DNA from: Timema cristinae
Lineage: Eukaryota; Arthropoda; Insecta; Phasmatodea; Timematidae
Direction: 5' to 3'
DNA length: 64,000 nt
NCBI GenBank assembly: GCA_039000515.1
Contig: JBCFYV010003508.1
Coordinates: forward strand, 46,275,265 to 46,339,264
Shown: piece after piece, positions 10,501-24,900 of the stretch
How positions within the stretch are numbered: the stretch's first letter is position 1
Layout of the letters: each line of letters begins with the position of its first letter
Program-made: the position numbers and the translations under genes
Notes under the pieces: generated by a model
What the model was told of the DNA's origin: nothing
The model's database searches: none
The model's input: only the letters and a program-made list of their open reading frames with translations

Positions 10501-13500
10501 TTTATAAATTTACAAACACTTAGTGTTAAATTTTAATTAAAGGTCTTTTAGATGACTAGTGTAGTGATTAAATAGTGAATTGCAAGAACTATTGAAAATA
10601 ACTTTGACTTGGTTCTTTGCACGATAGTTTTGTAAGAGGGGATTAGTCGGGGTGAGGCAACCATTACCTCTTTGTCCAGTGGCAGCAGTGTAAAGTGTGA
10701 ACTGTGTTCTTATTTTCATTTTAAGGGCCATATTGTGTTTGTTCCTTTTATACCTTTCCTATATGTTCTTCCTTACATAATATATAAAAAAAATTGGTAA
10801 TTGTTTTTTATTTTTTTCTCCAAAAAAAAAAACAAGACAATACAACACTAGGCAAGTGTGATTAATATATATCTTACCAACTTGACAGCACAAGATTACA
10901 CACACTAATATTTATTTCCTCATAAATCTGGAGAAATTACCATTTACTAGGTACTAGGTGATTATGTATGGAGTTGTTTTTTGAGCTATATACACAGTTT
11001 CTTGCCTACCCCTAAGGGAACAGCATGATTAGGTGTATCTACATTAATTGTACTCTCCTAATTGATGGTTAAGGTTTTAATGTAATATCATGACATTGTT
11101 TGATAAAATGCACACATCTATTAACACAAATGTTGGATGAAAGTTTTATAATCAAAATTGTCTCACAACCTACAGGTTGATTAACCTAATGTCTATTAAT
11201 CCTTAAAACTCTGATCAGGTTTGGTCAGGTAACTTCTCATACATGGCAGATTTTCATGTGAATCCTACAAATCCCCCCCACCCCCACCCCCCCTCCCCCA
11301 TTAGTTTTTGGGATTCCTCTTTAAGGTAGTAGCGTGCATGTTTTAATTACCTTCCTAATGAGTTCTGATTAATCAAAACTTAGGCCGAGGGGTTGAGGGG
11401 GTAATGGACCAATTTCCTCTAAGGGGTACCATTTTTTTTTTTTTTTTTCAATTGGCTGCACTGTAGAGTGTGAAGTATGCTCCCCTTTTCATTGGTTCCT
11501 TTCCCTCTCGCCTGCATCTTTTTACATGTATAATATTACATACTTTATCCAGATATAGATATTCTTACGTAAGTTCTGTTTCTTCCCTATTATCATTGTA
11601 ATATTTTGGCATTGTTTTGTGCTACAAGGGGGCCAAGGTATGTTGGTACTTATTATTGTAAACTTGCATGTTCTGTCGTATCACAAACAATTGATGTTGT
11701 TTGGCTTTAGTCCATTTAGTTTGTAAAGCTGTTTACACAATGCATTGTGCATGGGGGGGGGGTTTGCAAGTCTTGTAGAACAAATTGATGCACTTATTTC
11801 TAAGTGACTGAAGGGTACACAATTTCCATTTAAAGGGATTAATATTATGAATTTGTCATCAGACGCGACAATATTGGTCAACATTTATCACATATTGGGT
11901 GTTTTCCGTTTACTGGTGTGTCGAGGATCTATACACGTGCATACCATTATCGAGCTGTGTCGACTCACCGCAACCTGCTTGACGAAGCTGTTTAGGTTGA
12001 CTTGTGTCTAATATTACGGGACATACACACTGGTTAGAGAGATCTGTTTCTCCAGGTCATGCAAACCTTACACCGTCGGGTGTGTTTTTTCCGAACTCGA
12101 ATTGTTTCATTTACAGAAAAGAATTGTGTTGAAGTTTGTCACTCTATACCGTGTTTTATAACATACTTTTTGTGAATGGAAGGAACTTTATGTAGTTCTT
12201 AATATAATTATGTCTAACAAATTAAAAAATGTCATCAAGTTTTTGGGTGAATTATATTTTATTTTATTAATGCAATAAAAAAAAATAGCAAAAAGAGTTT
12301 TCAATTTATGTAATATCTTGCTTTGGTGGCCGCATGGTCTAACATGCTACTTTCGTGTTAGATTAGACTGCTGATGACAGAGAGATTGAGGTTTGAATCT
12401 CATTTGGGTGATTTTTCCAAAATGGTTTTCCACTCTTGTACCATAAAAATGCGAGTACATATTATATATAACCTTCCTAATTCTTAAAAACTATTAACAT
12501 AATTAGTACATAAGCAAATAACCAGAATGGGTAGTAAGCCCAGTGCTAAAAAAAATTACTAATTTCATTAAATAAAACGTTAAAGAATCTCTAAAGTAAG
12601 TGTACTTGGAGATTAAAACGTGTTTGATATTACACTTTTTCGAATTATGTCTTAGTTATATATGTGACCTTCTAGGCTTTAAAATTTGTGCAGTCTTATC
12701 CTCGACTAATTTAAATTCTTCTGACTACTTTAATGAGTAACATTAATCTGAATATTTTTCTAGCATGGTGGGTGTGTTTATATATCAATATTGTATTGTC
12801 AACAAAACAATTTTTTTTGTTACTTTCCAATAACCAGCATAAACATGGTGGCTTGGCTTTATTGCAAAAAATAATATTTCTTCCTCATTCCACCCGAACA
12901 TTTTGTCAAAACTATTTCCACACTGATGAATCCTGTTTTACTTATTTAATGAAGCGACATTGTGTCACCTGCCTCGGTGGCGTAGTTGGCTAACGCGCTA
13001 GTCGTGTTGAGCTTGACCGCTGAGGACGGGGAGATCGAGGTTCAAATCTCAGTCAGGTGAACTGGGGGGGGTTTTTCTCAAATAGTTTTCCACTCTCCCT
13101 CCACGCAAATGTGGGTTAACTTCCTCTAATTCAACCTTCCCAATTCCTAATCCATTAGCGTAATTAGTACTTAAAGCGTATAACCCGAACGGGTAGTAAG
13201 ATGTGGTGCTAAAAAAAATACATTGTGTCATAAGATAATGCCAAACACTTGGGGGGAAAAAAATATCTAACATTGATGTCAATATTCAAACAACTAAAGT
13301 TCACAAAATTGTATTAATCTATTTGCCAATATCTCAGAAACTGTTGGATTTATACAAATATATTTCATATAAAAGTTTTTTATTTTTAATAGTACTACAA
13401 TTTTGCAATTATTATCTCAAATAGTTGCGGAGATATGGAAGTTTCTGCTTCTTAAAGTACCCTAAAATTCATTTCCATGGTAAAATGAAAATAGCCAGTT

Positions 13501-15899
13501 TATTTATCATTTTAATCAACACCTAGATACAAATTTTAATCAAAATTGTTAGTCGATTTTGAGAAAATAATTTTTTTTTTTCTCTTTTCGCCATTTCTTA
13601 AACTACTCTTAATTTTAAGTTTAAACAGACACACAGACAGACGTCATTGCAAAGACCACTTTTAAGGGTTTGGGGGGTCTTGAGACGTCGACATCCATCA
13701 AATTTTAGGTTAGATTTTCTTTTGCGGTCACAATACTTTTACCTTTTGTGTTCGAAAAGTTAAAAAATATATATATTTATGTATAGCTTGAAAGTTATTG
13801 GTTTTATAAATATATGCTTCTTATAAAATATTTTTATTATAAAGAGACGTACATATTTGTAACTATAAGTAATTTCATATCTCAAATAGTTTAGGAGATA
13901 TTATAAAAAAAAGATAATTTACACACCAGACCGGAGCCCTTAAGTCATTTTGCCGAAATATTGAGAGAAACCATTTTGTTTAGAATATTTATAGCTGTTG
14001 AGAAATGAAATTTAATCAAAATTGTTAAAACCAATTTTGAGAAAATCGATTTTTAATCTTTGTGCCCTTCAGTAAATTACCCTTAATTTTAGGGTTAGAT
14101 ATCCAATTCCAAAAACCCCTCGGGGCTACCTATGAAAACCCTAGATACCAAGTTTTAGCCGATCGGTAAAATAGTTTATGCTCTAGTTGGAGGTACAGAC
14201 AGACAGAAAGTCAAAAATCACTTTTTTGGATTCAGGTGGTCATGAAATGTCAATATTCATTAAAATCTTGAGTTCGACTTTTTTGACAATCTCAATACTT
14301 TCTCTACCTGTAAGATAGTGAGAAAATCAAAAGGGGTGTTTCTTAAATGGTTATCTTATTCAGCTACATTCAAAAACAGTTTTAAACTTATTGTCACGAC
14401 AAATGGCTTTTTAGTCATTGTATTTACATATTTAGCCCTACTAAATTAGGTTAAAAACAAACTTGTAAAATGAACACAATCGTTATTTGAATAGATAAAC
14501 ATTGATCTTATCATCTTTAAAAATTGGGAAATAGTTTCAATATCAAAACTTTTTTTTTTAATGTAACAGTATGGCACTATTTCATTTCAAATATTTAATC
14601 TTTGTTACTTGGGCCGTCAACTGCAAAATGCTACCCTGGTACTCCCAGTACGCTCAAGACCGTAATGCCCGGAGATGCCTCTTGGTCTATCTTGGTTCTC
14701 TAATACAGATATATCTTCATCCTGCGCAACTGCTCATGTTGTAGAAATCCCCCAATTCTAACCTCTTGTTCATTCTTCCGTCGATAATATAGTTGGAGAA
14801 ATAACACCCCCTTGATAGCTTCCTCCACTGTTATTATCACTAATTAAGCAATCAAAATCATGGAATAATAATTAGTTTTCTTTTGTAGTGCATCACATAT
14901 TACCAACACTTTGGGATACCCTCATGGGTTAAGAATTACAAAAATAGAATTAGGAAAAAATGTACCCCACGTTTGTGTGAAGCAAGATTGGGAAAACTTT
15001 TAGGAAAAACTACCCTCATTACACCATACTGGGATTCGAACCCTGATTTTTCTATCATTTAAATTCTAGTCTCTTGTGAGATTAACATGACATAAGAAAA
15101 CACTGTAAATATGCACTGGTGGTCACATAATCTACGGCATCAGTCTCCCAGTAGAGTGAATTTCCCGTGCCTTGGAGATTGAAGTTATATACTCGGCTGG
15201 GCGCATTAGGGTTTGTTTCTCACTGTGGTTTTCCCAATCCCTCTTCATGCTAATTTTGGTGCATTTCATCTGAACTTGCCTTTAATAACAAATAAAATAA
15301 TTAATCTACTTGATAATTGTTTCTGAATAAAATTGAGCATGACAAGGAAAAATATTTCAACAATCTTACCTGTGTTTCAGGATGATCCAAAATACCCAAA
15401 TGAAAAAAGGGTGAGTGAAATTTGAAGGTTTTCCCTTTAGATAAATTTACTAATTTAGACATAAATTATTATACCTACTCAGGGGATGAATATAATCAAA
15501 GGCACACAATAAACTATTGAATTAAAAAAAAAATCTAACCCTACTTAATTATTCTGTTAGAGAATACATTTTAATAGTTTAAAGGGAAGGGGATTTTTTT
15601 TAAACTAAATAATCTCTCTTAGGTGACCTGGCGGTCTAGGGGTAAGGTGTTAGACTTCTGTGCTGGGGTCCGGGGTTCAATCCTCGGTCCCGGCACAGAT
15701 CTATCTGAATGACAAACCCTTCCTTCACCTCTGACAAGACGTGTATTAATCACAACTTGTGAATGTGTGGAATGCCAGGCCTCCACCGTGGTTCGGATTC
15801 CACGTTAAACTGTAGGTCCTCCATTTCATCTCACAATCACCCTACCATTACATATTAGCGTAAGTGCGTATAACCCGAACGGGTAGTAAGACGCGGTGA

Positions 15900-15959
<60 letters not shown>

Positions 15960-18900
15960 TCTCACACTGCTGGTTTTAGGCATGTGAGACCGGCAACAGT
16001 AGGTTTACCCAATTAGGTGCGTAGTCCCCCCATTTAACCCCCCTCCCTTCTCACAATGTGGTTCTCCGCCCCCCACCCCTTTTCAGCTAAAGCATGTTTT
16101 AGGGTAAAATAGCAATTGTCTTAGACAAGAATAAGGAGGTAAAAGACAGCAAGGGAGGCCAAGAAAGAGATGGGAGGAGCAGATAACAGAAAGTGTTCAA
16201 GTGAGAGAAGAATAATGGAAGTAATTAAAGGAGGAAGATGGAGGCATTTTAATAAACTTACCTAGCCACAGGCTGGGAACAGTTGATGATGAGGGAGGTA
16301 GCAATGTCGGCCTTCCTCGGTCAAACCATACTCCCTTAGTTTTCAATTGTATATTAAATATTTGACACAGGTTTTCAACAACTTAATCTGCGTATAGCCT
16401 GAACAGAGGCGGTGCTAAAAGAAACTCAATCCAATCCGAGGATAAAGAGGGTAGTTTAAGACCAAATTCACTCCCTCGGGACATTGTGGAAGAGTCGTAT
16501 TCATTGCACTCGGGCCCACCAAGACGGGAGCTGGGGGAGGGGGAGTCGGAGATACAGACGTCCAGGTTTTTAAATAATTGTAGTAGATGAAAGGAAAGAC
16601 ATTATCAAATAAAACAAGAATACAATAAAATGTCGATCCATACTGAAGGAGTAGGACGTACCCGGCCCACCATTTGGGATTTCCTCTGGCATTTGTCACA
16701 TTGGTATCATTGTTTCGGTGCAGTCTGGTCCTTCGTTTAGGAGGGCTGGTAAGTTTCACGGCGTCTATTATTTTTGACTAAAATTAAACTTCATACGTGA
16801 ACAGAGTGAATAAATTCAACTTAAATTTTGGATCATGTATGTAAAATTTAATCAAGTTACTCTAACTATTCGAACTCCTCCTCTTCATCTTCTCTTTTAG
16901 ATCTTGTCCGCGGCAGCCGTCTGGTTCAGTAGAGCCTCTTGAGGTTAGTTAAATAATGGCGGGGTGGAGAATGTAGTCGAATAAATAAATTGAAATTTAT
17001 GATGTTGATTCTGAAGTTTATTTTACAGAAAAGTTAATATACATTTTATTACATACTAAACCACTAGTTACATGATGAAAAAAAAGGTTAATTAGTACTT
17101 GAAGACAAACATATTATGGTTATATTTGTGGTAAATTAGCCACGGGGTGGTCTCCCTTTTCCTACACCCATCTCTAAGCACCCTGAAGCCAACACGAAAA
17201 AGAACGACTTTTCGTACCTCTTAGTACGTCTTACTAGCTCGCAAGCTAACCGGCGAGTGTCTTAGTACATCTTACTAGCTCGCAAGCTAACCGGCAAGTG
17301 TCTTAGTACATCTTACTAGCTCGCAAGCTAACCGGCAAGTGTCTTAGTACATCTTATTAGCTCGCAAGCTAACCGGCAAGTGTCTTAGTACATCTTATTA
17401 GCTCGCAAGCTAACCGGCAAGTGTCTTAGTACATCTTACTAGCTCGCAAGCTAACCGGCGAGTGTCTTAGTACATCTTACTAGCTCGCAAGCTAACCGGC
17501 AAGTGTCTTAGTACATCTTACTAGCTCGCAAGCTAACCGGCAAGTGTCTTAGTACATCTTACTAGCTCGCAAGCTAACCGGCAAGTGTCTTAGTACATCT
17601 TACTAGCTCGCAAGCTAACCGGCAAGTGTCTTAGTACATCTTACTAGCTCGCAAGCTAACCGGCAAGTGTCTTAGTACATCTTACTAGCTCGCAAGCTAA
17701 CCGGCAAGTGTCTTAGTACATCTTACTAGCTCGCAAGCTAACCGGCAAGTGTCTTAGTACATCTTACTAGCTCGCAAGCTAACCGGCAAGTGTCTTAGTA
17801 CATCTTACTAGCTCGCAAGCTAACCGGCAAGTGTCTTAGTACATCTTATTAGCTCGCAAGCTAACCGGCAAGTGTCTTAGTACATCTTACTAGCTCGCAA
17901 GCTAACCGGCAAGTGTCTTAGTACATCTTACTAGCTCGCAAGCTAACCGGCAAGTGTCTTAGTACATCTTACTAGCTCGCAAGCTAACCGGCAAGTGTCT
18001 TAGTACATCTTACTAGCTCGCAAGCTAACCGGCGAGTGTCTTAGTACATCTTACTAGCTCGCAAGCTAACCGGCAAGTGTCTTAGTACATCTTACTAGCT
18101 CGCAAGCTAACCGGCGAGTGTCTTAGTACATCTTACTAGCTCGCAAGCTAACCGGCAAGTGTCTTAGTACATCTTACTAGATCGCAAGCTAACCGGCAAG
18201 TGTCTTAGTACATCTTACTAGCTCGCAAGCTAACCGGCAAGTGTCTTAGTACATCTTATTAGCTCGCAAGCTAACCGGCAAGTGTCTTAGTACATCTTAC
18301 TAGCTCGCAAGCTAACCGGCGAGTGTCTTAGTACATCTTACTAGCTCGCAAGCTAACCGGCAAGTGTCTTAGTACATCTTACTAGCTCGCAAGCTAACCG
18401 GCGAGTGTCTTAGTACATCTTACTAGCTCGCAAGCTAACCGGCAAGTGTCTTAGTACATCTTACTAGATCGCAAGCTAACCGGCAAGTGTCTTAGTACAT
18501 CTTACTAGCTCGCAAGCTAACCGGCGAGTGTCTTAGTACATCTTATTAGCTCGCAAGCTAACCGGCAAGTGTCTTAGTACATCTTACTAGCTCGCAAGCT
18601 AACCGGCGAGTGTCTTAGTACATCTTATTAGCTCGCAAGCTAACCGGCAAGTGTCTTAGTACATCTTATTAGCTCGCAAGCTAACCGGCAAGTGTCTTAG
18701 TACATCTTACTAGCTCGCAAGCTAACCGGCAAGTGTCTTAGTACATCTTATTAGCTCGCAAGCTAACCGGCAAGTGTCTTAGTACATCTTATTAGCTCGC
18801 AAGCTAACCGGCGAGTGTCTTAGTACATCTTACTAGCTCGCAAGCTAACCGGCGAGTGTCTTAGTACATCTTACTAGCTCGCAAGCTAACCGGCAAGTGT

Positions 18901-21900
18901 CTTAGTACATCTTACTAGATCGCAAGCTAACCGGCAAGTGTCTTAGTACATCTTACTAGCTCGCAAGCTAACCGGCAAGTGTCTTAGTACATCTTACTAG
19001 CTCGCAAGCTAACCGGCAAGTGTCTTAGTACATCTTACTAGATCGCAAGCTAACCGGCAAGTGTCTTAGTACATCTTATTAGCTCGCAAGCTAACCGGCA
19101 AGTGTCTTAGTACATCTTACTAGCTCGCAAGCTAACCGGCAAGTGTCTTAGTACATCTTACTAGATCGCAAGCTAACCGGCAAGTGTCTTAGTACATCTT
19201 ACTAGATCGCAAGCTAACCGGCAAGTGTCTTAGTACATCTTATTAGCTCGCAAGCTAACCGGCAAGTGTCGCTGCTAACGCTTCCCTTCCACATAGTATC
19301 AAAACACAGACGCTAAATCTGATGTGCTGATTGGCTGGCTGTTCCCGCCAAACCTACCCTTTCCACATAGTATCAAAACACAGGTGCTAAAATCTGATGT
19401 GCTGATTGGCTGGCTGTTCACCTCCCCTTTCCACACGTACAAGCCACAGGTGCATCTCAAAGCTTCCGGGTAAAACATAAAATAAAACAGCACAATGCTT
19501 AGAAGAGAAAGGTAAAGGTAATAAATTTAGGAAATGCTAAGATTTCAACAAAGACTTTACAAGAATGAAAACTACTAGATTTAAAAGTTAACGGTCTAAA
19601 AATGAAGTTAATGAATTTAAATTTAGAACATATATTGCTTAAACTTTGATTAGGATTTGGACTGCTTAGTAATAACATAAAACCCCCACACTTTCTTATA
19701 ATTAAACATTTGAACCAAGACTAATTTAGTAATATTGAGATCAAATTAGACCTAGAAAAGAATAATACATTGAAGATGCTCAAGGCTATTTATTAAAATA
19801 GACCCAATTGATTGGAAAACAATAAAATACTATAAGTTATCTATACTATACTATAAGTAATCATGTTAACATGATTTATAATAAATTTAAAAGAGGATGT
19901 TGTAAAATTAGATATAAAATGTTATTAAATGTCTTTGAATATTATCAATCACTTGCAAGCCTATTACATCCATAGGGAATTTAGTGATTTTAAGAATGGT
20001 ATTAAATTAACAAAATAAACAATGGAAAACTAATATAATTAAATAAATGAAATGGTTGAGAGCTAAGGGCCTAAAACCCTGACCACTTTACAATATGTAT
20101 TAATTTGCTGCATATGTATATTGCTTTTGTTTTGTAAAAGAGTTAAAATTTTAAAAAAAATGTACAAACCTATTTTGAGCTGGGGTTGCATACCGGTGGG
20201 GGGTGGGGGTGGGGTGACATTTCTCCCGTTGAAAGAATAAACTTATCCCCTTCGAGGACCACTCAAAATTGTTTCTAAAGGCATCTACTTTAAAAAAAAA
20301 TCCAAGCGAGGACCACTCAAAATAGAGTTTAGAGGTATCCAATTTTCAAAAAATGTCAAGGCAAGGACAGTTCCAAATAGCTTCCAGAAACACAACAACA
20401 CTTCTAGCGACATTAGATCAAAAATTTTCTGGTAGAGGATCACTCAAAATAACATCTAGATGTATCAAAATTTCACAAGGTTTATAGGGGAGGGGCACTC
20501 CAAATATCTTATAAGGGTATCCAATTTTCAAATATTTGCCGAGGTAGGGTCCCAAGTCCCCCTATGGCCTGGGGGTTAAAGCGCTTTAAAAAACCATTTT
20601 ATTTGATAATTCCCCACTCCCTTGAACAAATTAAGTTTCCGCCGCCACTAAAGTCGTCAAGTACGAAGAAAAGAGGGCCCGGCCCGTACTTTGCTTTGCC
20701 TTAATAGTTAGAAAGGAAAATAAGTTGATGTAATAATTTTTCTCAAGTTTTATGCTTTTGATTGTACATACAAATATAGATAGAAGTAATTAATTACTAA
20801 TAAATAAATGCATCTAATAGTCTAAACATTAACACTTAATTTAGAAATGGGTTGAATCCAATATTTCTCAAATTCGAATCATAAATTTTCTTTTGAATCT
20901 CAAATTTTTTTAAATGAACAATTTTAGTTAAAGTGAAAATATTTGAAATTGAATTTAAAAATAAGTTCCACTGACAAATATTATTTTGTTTGTTATCTCG
21001 ATTACATAATAAACAACAAAGAGAACACTTTTATTAGTAAATTAATTATATTGATACAATTTTGTCTTTTTGTGTGTGTGTGATTGTGTTAATATCTCAA
21101 CTTCACACTTTTATAGAATTCCTTTTATCAATTTGGTTAAAATTGTCATTTCAAGCCAAGCTCTAATTGGGTTAAAATTATCATTTTAAGCCCTTCAGAG
21201 TTGTATACAAGTTACTTTTTTGAGATTTTTACGACTTTCTAATCTCTTGAATACCATAGGATGTAGCTCACAAAAATAATGCTATTGTACCAAGTAATTG
21301 CATTTTTTTTACGACATAATGCTTGGATTTAAAATAGAGCTTTTTGTGTGACCTACACCACTATATTTAATGTGAGTTATATGCTTTGTTTTATAAATCA
21401 AATGTTAGTGCAAGGAATGTATTTATAGCCTACATTTAAATAGTAGTCAAGTCAATGATGGCATGTGGCACATGTATTTGTAAAAATGTTGCTTATATTT
21501 TGTGAGTATTGTACTTGCTTTCTAATGGTCTATTTTGTATGAGTAGTATGCACAAGTTTTTGATCATACATGTCGACCTCACTGGTCTTAGGATAAAGTG
21601 CTCGCCTCAGGACTCGATGTTTGTGGGTTCTAACCCAGCTGGAGTCAATGGATTTTTCTTTAGCGATAAAAATCCGTAACACGGCTTCCTTCAGAGGAAA
21701 AGTAACACCGTCGGTTCAGTGTCGATTGTGGCGTATAAAAGAACGCTGGGAGGTATATGAAAATACCTTTCCTGACAAAATTGGTAGGCTCTTTTGCTCT
21801 CACTCATAGAAATTCTCATGTAACGATATAATAAGTTGGTTTGGAAAGTGCACAGTAAATACCTCAAATAAATAAAAAATAAATTGATAATACATCGGAG

Positions 21901-24900
21901 TAGTATATTTTAATAATTTAATTCATTACTAATATTCTCAATTAGCTTGCATTTGTTTTATAAAAACATCGTTAAGCTTGTACTGTTTATTATATTGCTT
22001 GATGTAACGCTTTCATAAATTTTAACAAAGATATCATAAAAAAGGCTTGCTCTCCTAAAATAAATAATGCTTCATGTTGAAAAAGAATCTGGAAAGATTC
22101 TGAAGTATAACGAGTATTCAGAGTTTACCTAATTCTAAGTGTGTTTTTTATCCAGTTTTCTTGTTGAGAAAAATGAAATTTTAAAACTCATATGAAAGCT
22201 CTAATCCACATTTACAGTAAAATACAAATTTGTTTTGTTTATTTTGCTTTGCGTCTAACTACCAATCCGGGTTATAGGCATGAACATGTGTTGATAGTGA
22301 AATAACATAAGAGAATTAATCAAGCCCCAACCAGCTTTGGTGGCCACGTGGTCTAAGGCATCTTCCTCACAACAGACTAAACTGTTAATTACAGGGAGAT
22401 TGAGGGTTCGAATCTCGGTCGGGTGTACTGAGGGTGACTTTTCCTAAATGGTTTTCCATCCTCCCTCCAAATAAATGCGTGACGGACACTTCCTCTAAAT
22501 CCAACCTTCCCAATCCTTAGCTCATTAGCATAATTAGTATATATGTGGGTAACCTGAACAGGTAGTAAGATTCTGTGCTATAAAAAAAATACATAATCGC
22601 AAATTCCCAAGTGGGATTGTCTGCACAGATAATAAGGGGCAATACATGTATTACGTAACACCATTTTAGGACTTTTTTTTCTACCCCTCTCCCCCTACGA
22701 CGCTCTTTAATGCTTTGGGAAACCCCCCCCTCCCTCTCCATTCTTAAGTTGCGTAACTCTTCTAGTTTCAATTTTAAAAAAGCACCTTTTCTCTCACATC
22801 ATTTTCAAATGGTTTTTTTTTTTTTTTTTTTTTAGTAGACTAGTTATTTTCCTGTCAGATCATAAGTTTAAAATAAATAGGATTTTTAATAAAGGATGCA
22901 ATTTCAAGTCAGAAAGTTTTATTTGCATTTATAAAAGGAGCTTAAAAGTGTTAAAATGCTTAAATTTAAGCATGACTATTTTTATTGTTTGTTTTATAAA
23001 CTAAAACTTTGTAAAGTTACGCTAACCTAAACTCCCACCTCACCCTTGTCAAGTAGCATAACCCGACGATGGACCCCACTACCCCCTTTTTCAAGTGTGT
23101 TATGTAATACAAGTATGACCCCCTAAGACACCAGGGCTCAATCCTAATTGGCTGTTCTTAGGTTAGTGTCAACGAGTGTTGACACAGTTCTTCTTATCAT
23201 TTTCATACTTCCCCTCTCTTCCCCGTTACATCGAGCCTTTTGTTAAAATATATATTTTAATAAAATAATTGCTAATGTAAGTGGTGTTTTCTGTATAAAG
23301 GGCTACCTGAAGAGTCTTGGTATGGCGAGAACTGCGGAGGTTAAGAGAGACGCGAGGATTGGAGAGGCTGAGGCCAGGAAAGATGCGCAGATCAAGGAGG
23401 CAATAGCAGAAGAAGAACGCATGGCATCTCGGTATTAAACAACCTTAGTCATGGCGTCCTTGTTGTCTTTGCAAGCATTACACAAATAGAAGGATTAATT
23501 AATCATACTTAGGGGAATTCTATTCGAATGGCTTTGTTCATATTTCGCTTTGATTTTATCAATATAGTTTATCATTACCTCATTTCCTTCACTCCATTAT
23601 TTTTTTCCTGGTGTTGTGCTCAAACTACCTAAGAAGTATCTGTGTGTGTTTTCCTCAAATCAATATTCGGTGTGTCTTGTAATATCCAAAATGGTCGCAC
23701 ACAATTTGTAAATTTAAATTGGCTCATATACATCATGTACGTTGTAACTTCGAAATTATATGATTAAATATATTGGTAGTAAAATAGTTGTCACATTGTA
23801 AGATTTGTGAATTCTAAGTACTTTGTAAATGAATGTGCTATCTAGAAATTAATTCATACATCTCACAGCTCATTAAAAGATATGATGTCATTACCATTAA
23901 TGGATGTCTAGTTTGGGTTTTATGTCTTGTGTTAGTTTAGTTTTAAACTATGTACTGATACAATCCTTTGTCAGAAAGTGCAGGTTTAATTTCTTGTTAG
24001 TAGGTTATTTAACAAACATTTTTTTTCCCCATTATTATTTGGATGGTTAAAAAAATTAATAGTGATTTTAAAAGTTATGGAACTAGACCAAGTGATTGTA
24101 ATTAATATTTCAACCAAGGATGGATCCTCATGTACTTAGGATATTTTAAAATTAGAGAATGTTTCAGATTAAAGACTCACACCCTTTAAAAAAAATATTT
24201 TTAATTTTTCTACTGAAATTTGTTTTAAAGGTATAATATTGTTTAGTGTGGTTCAGAACAAATTATAATTATTCTAGTATTAACTTAACAACCAGGCCCC
24301 GGATCAGTAATTTAACACTTAACCAAAGGTATGAATGTTATAAAGAATGGATTATAAGAAAGAATGTTAACATTTAGTTGTTATTTTCTATTATTTATAT
24401 TTATTCCGAGATTGGGATTTTGATTCGAGATTCAGGATTTGAAGGTAAATTGGAGATATGAATTGGATTCGACCCAACTCTAATTTCAATAAATATATAT
24501 AATTGCATAGTCTTAGAAATGTATATATTGATACTTATGTTTTGTTTTCTGACAGATTTTTGAACGACACCGAAATTGCCAAAGCCCAAAGAGATTTTGA
24601 ACTAAAGAAAGCAGCATATGATGTAGAAGTACAAACAAAAGTATGTTATAATATAGTGCTTAACTAACTTTTATTTTCTTAAACTGTATTTGTTTTGTTT
24701 TTTTGTTTTTACTTACCTTATCTCAGAATAATATGACAACAATTTCTTTAAAACTAAGTTTCTTGTTGTCAACAAGATTCACAGTTGCATTAAGCCACGG
24801 CTGGTGCCAATATACTTAACAAAACCATATAATTGTAATTATTATTATTATTATTATTAATATTATTAATATTAATATTTATTATGCTGTATTACGACAG

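Noticed and set aside
17218..19270. Regular ~41-bp repeats that resemble a CRISPR array
   Set aside because: The repeats are contiguous without unique spacers, in a eukaryotic intron with no cas genes; it is a tandem satellite.
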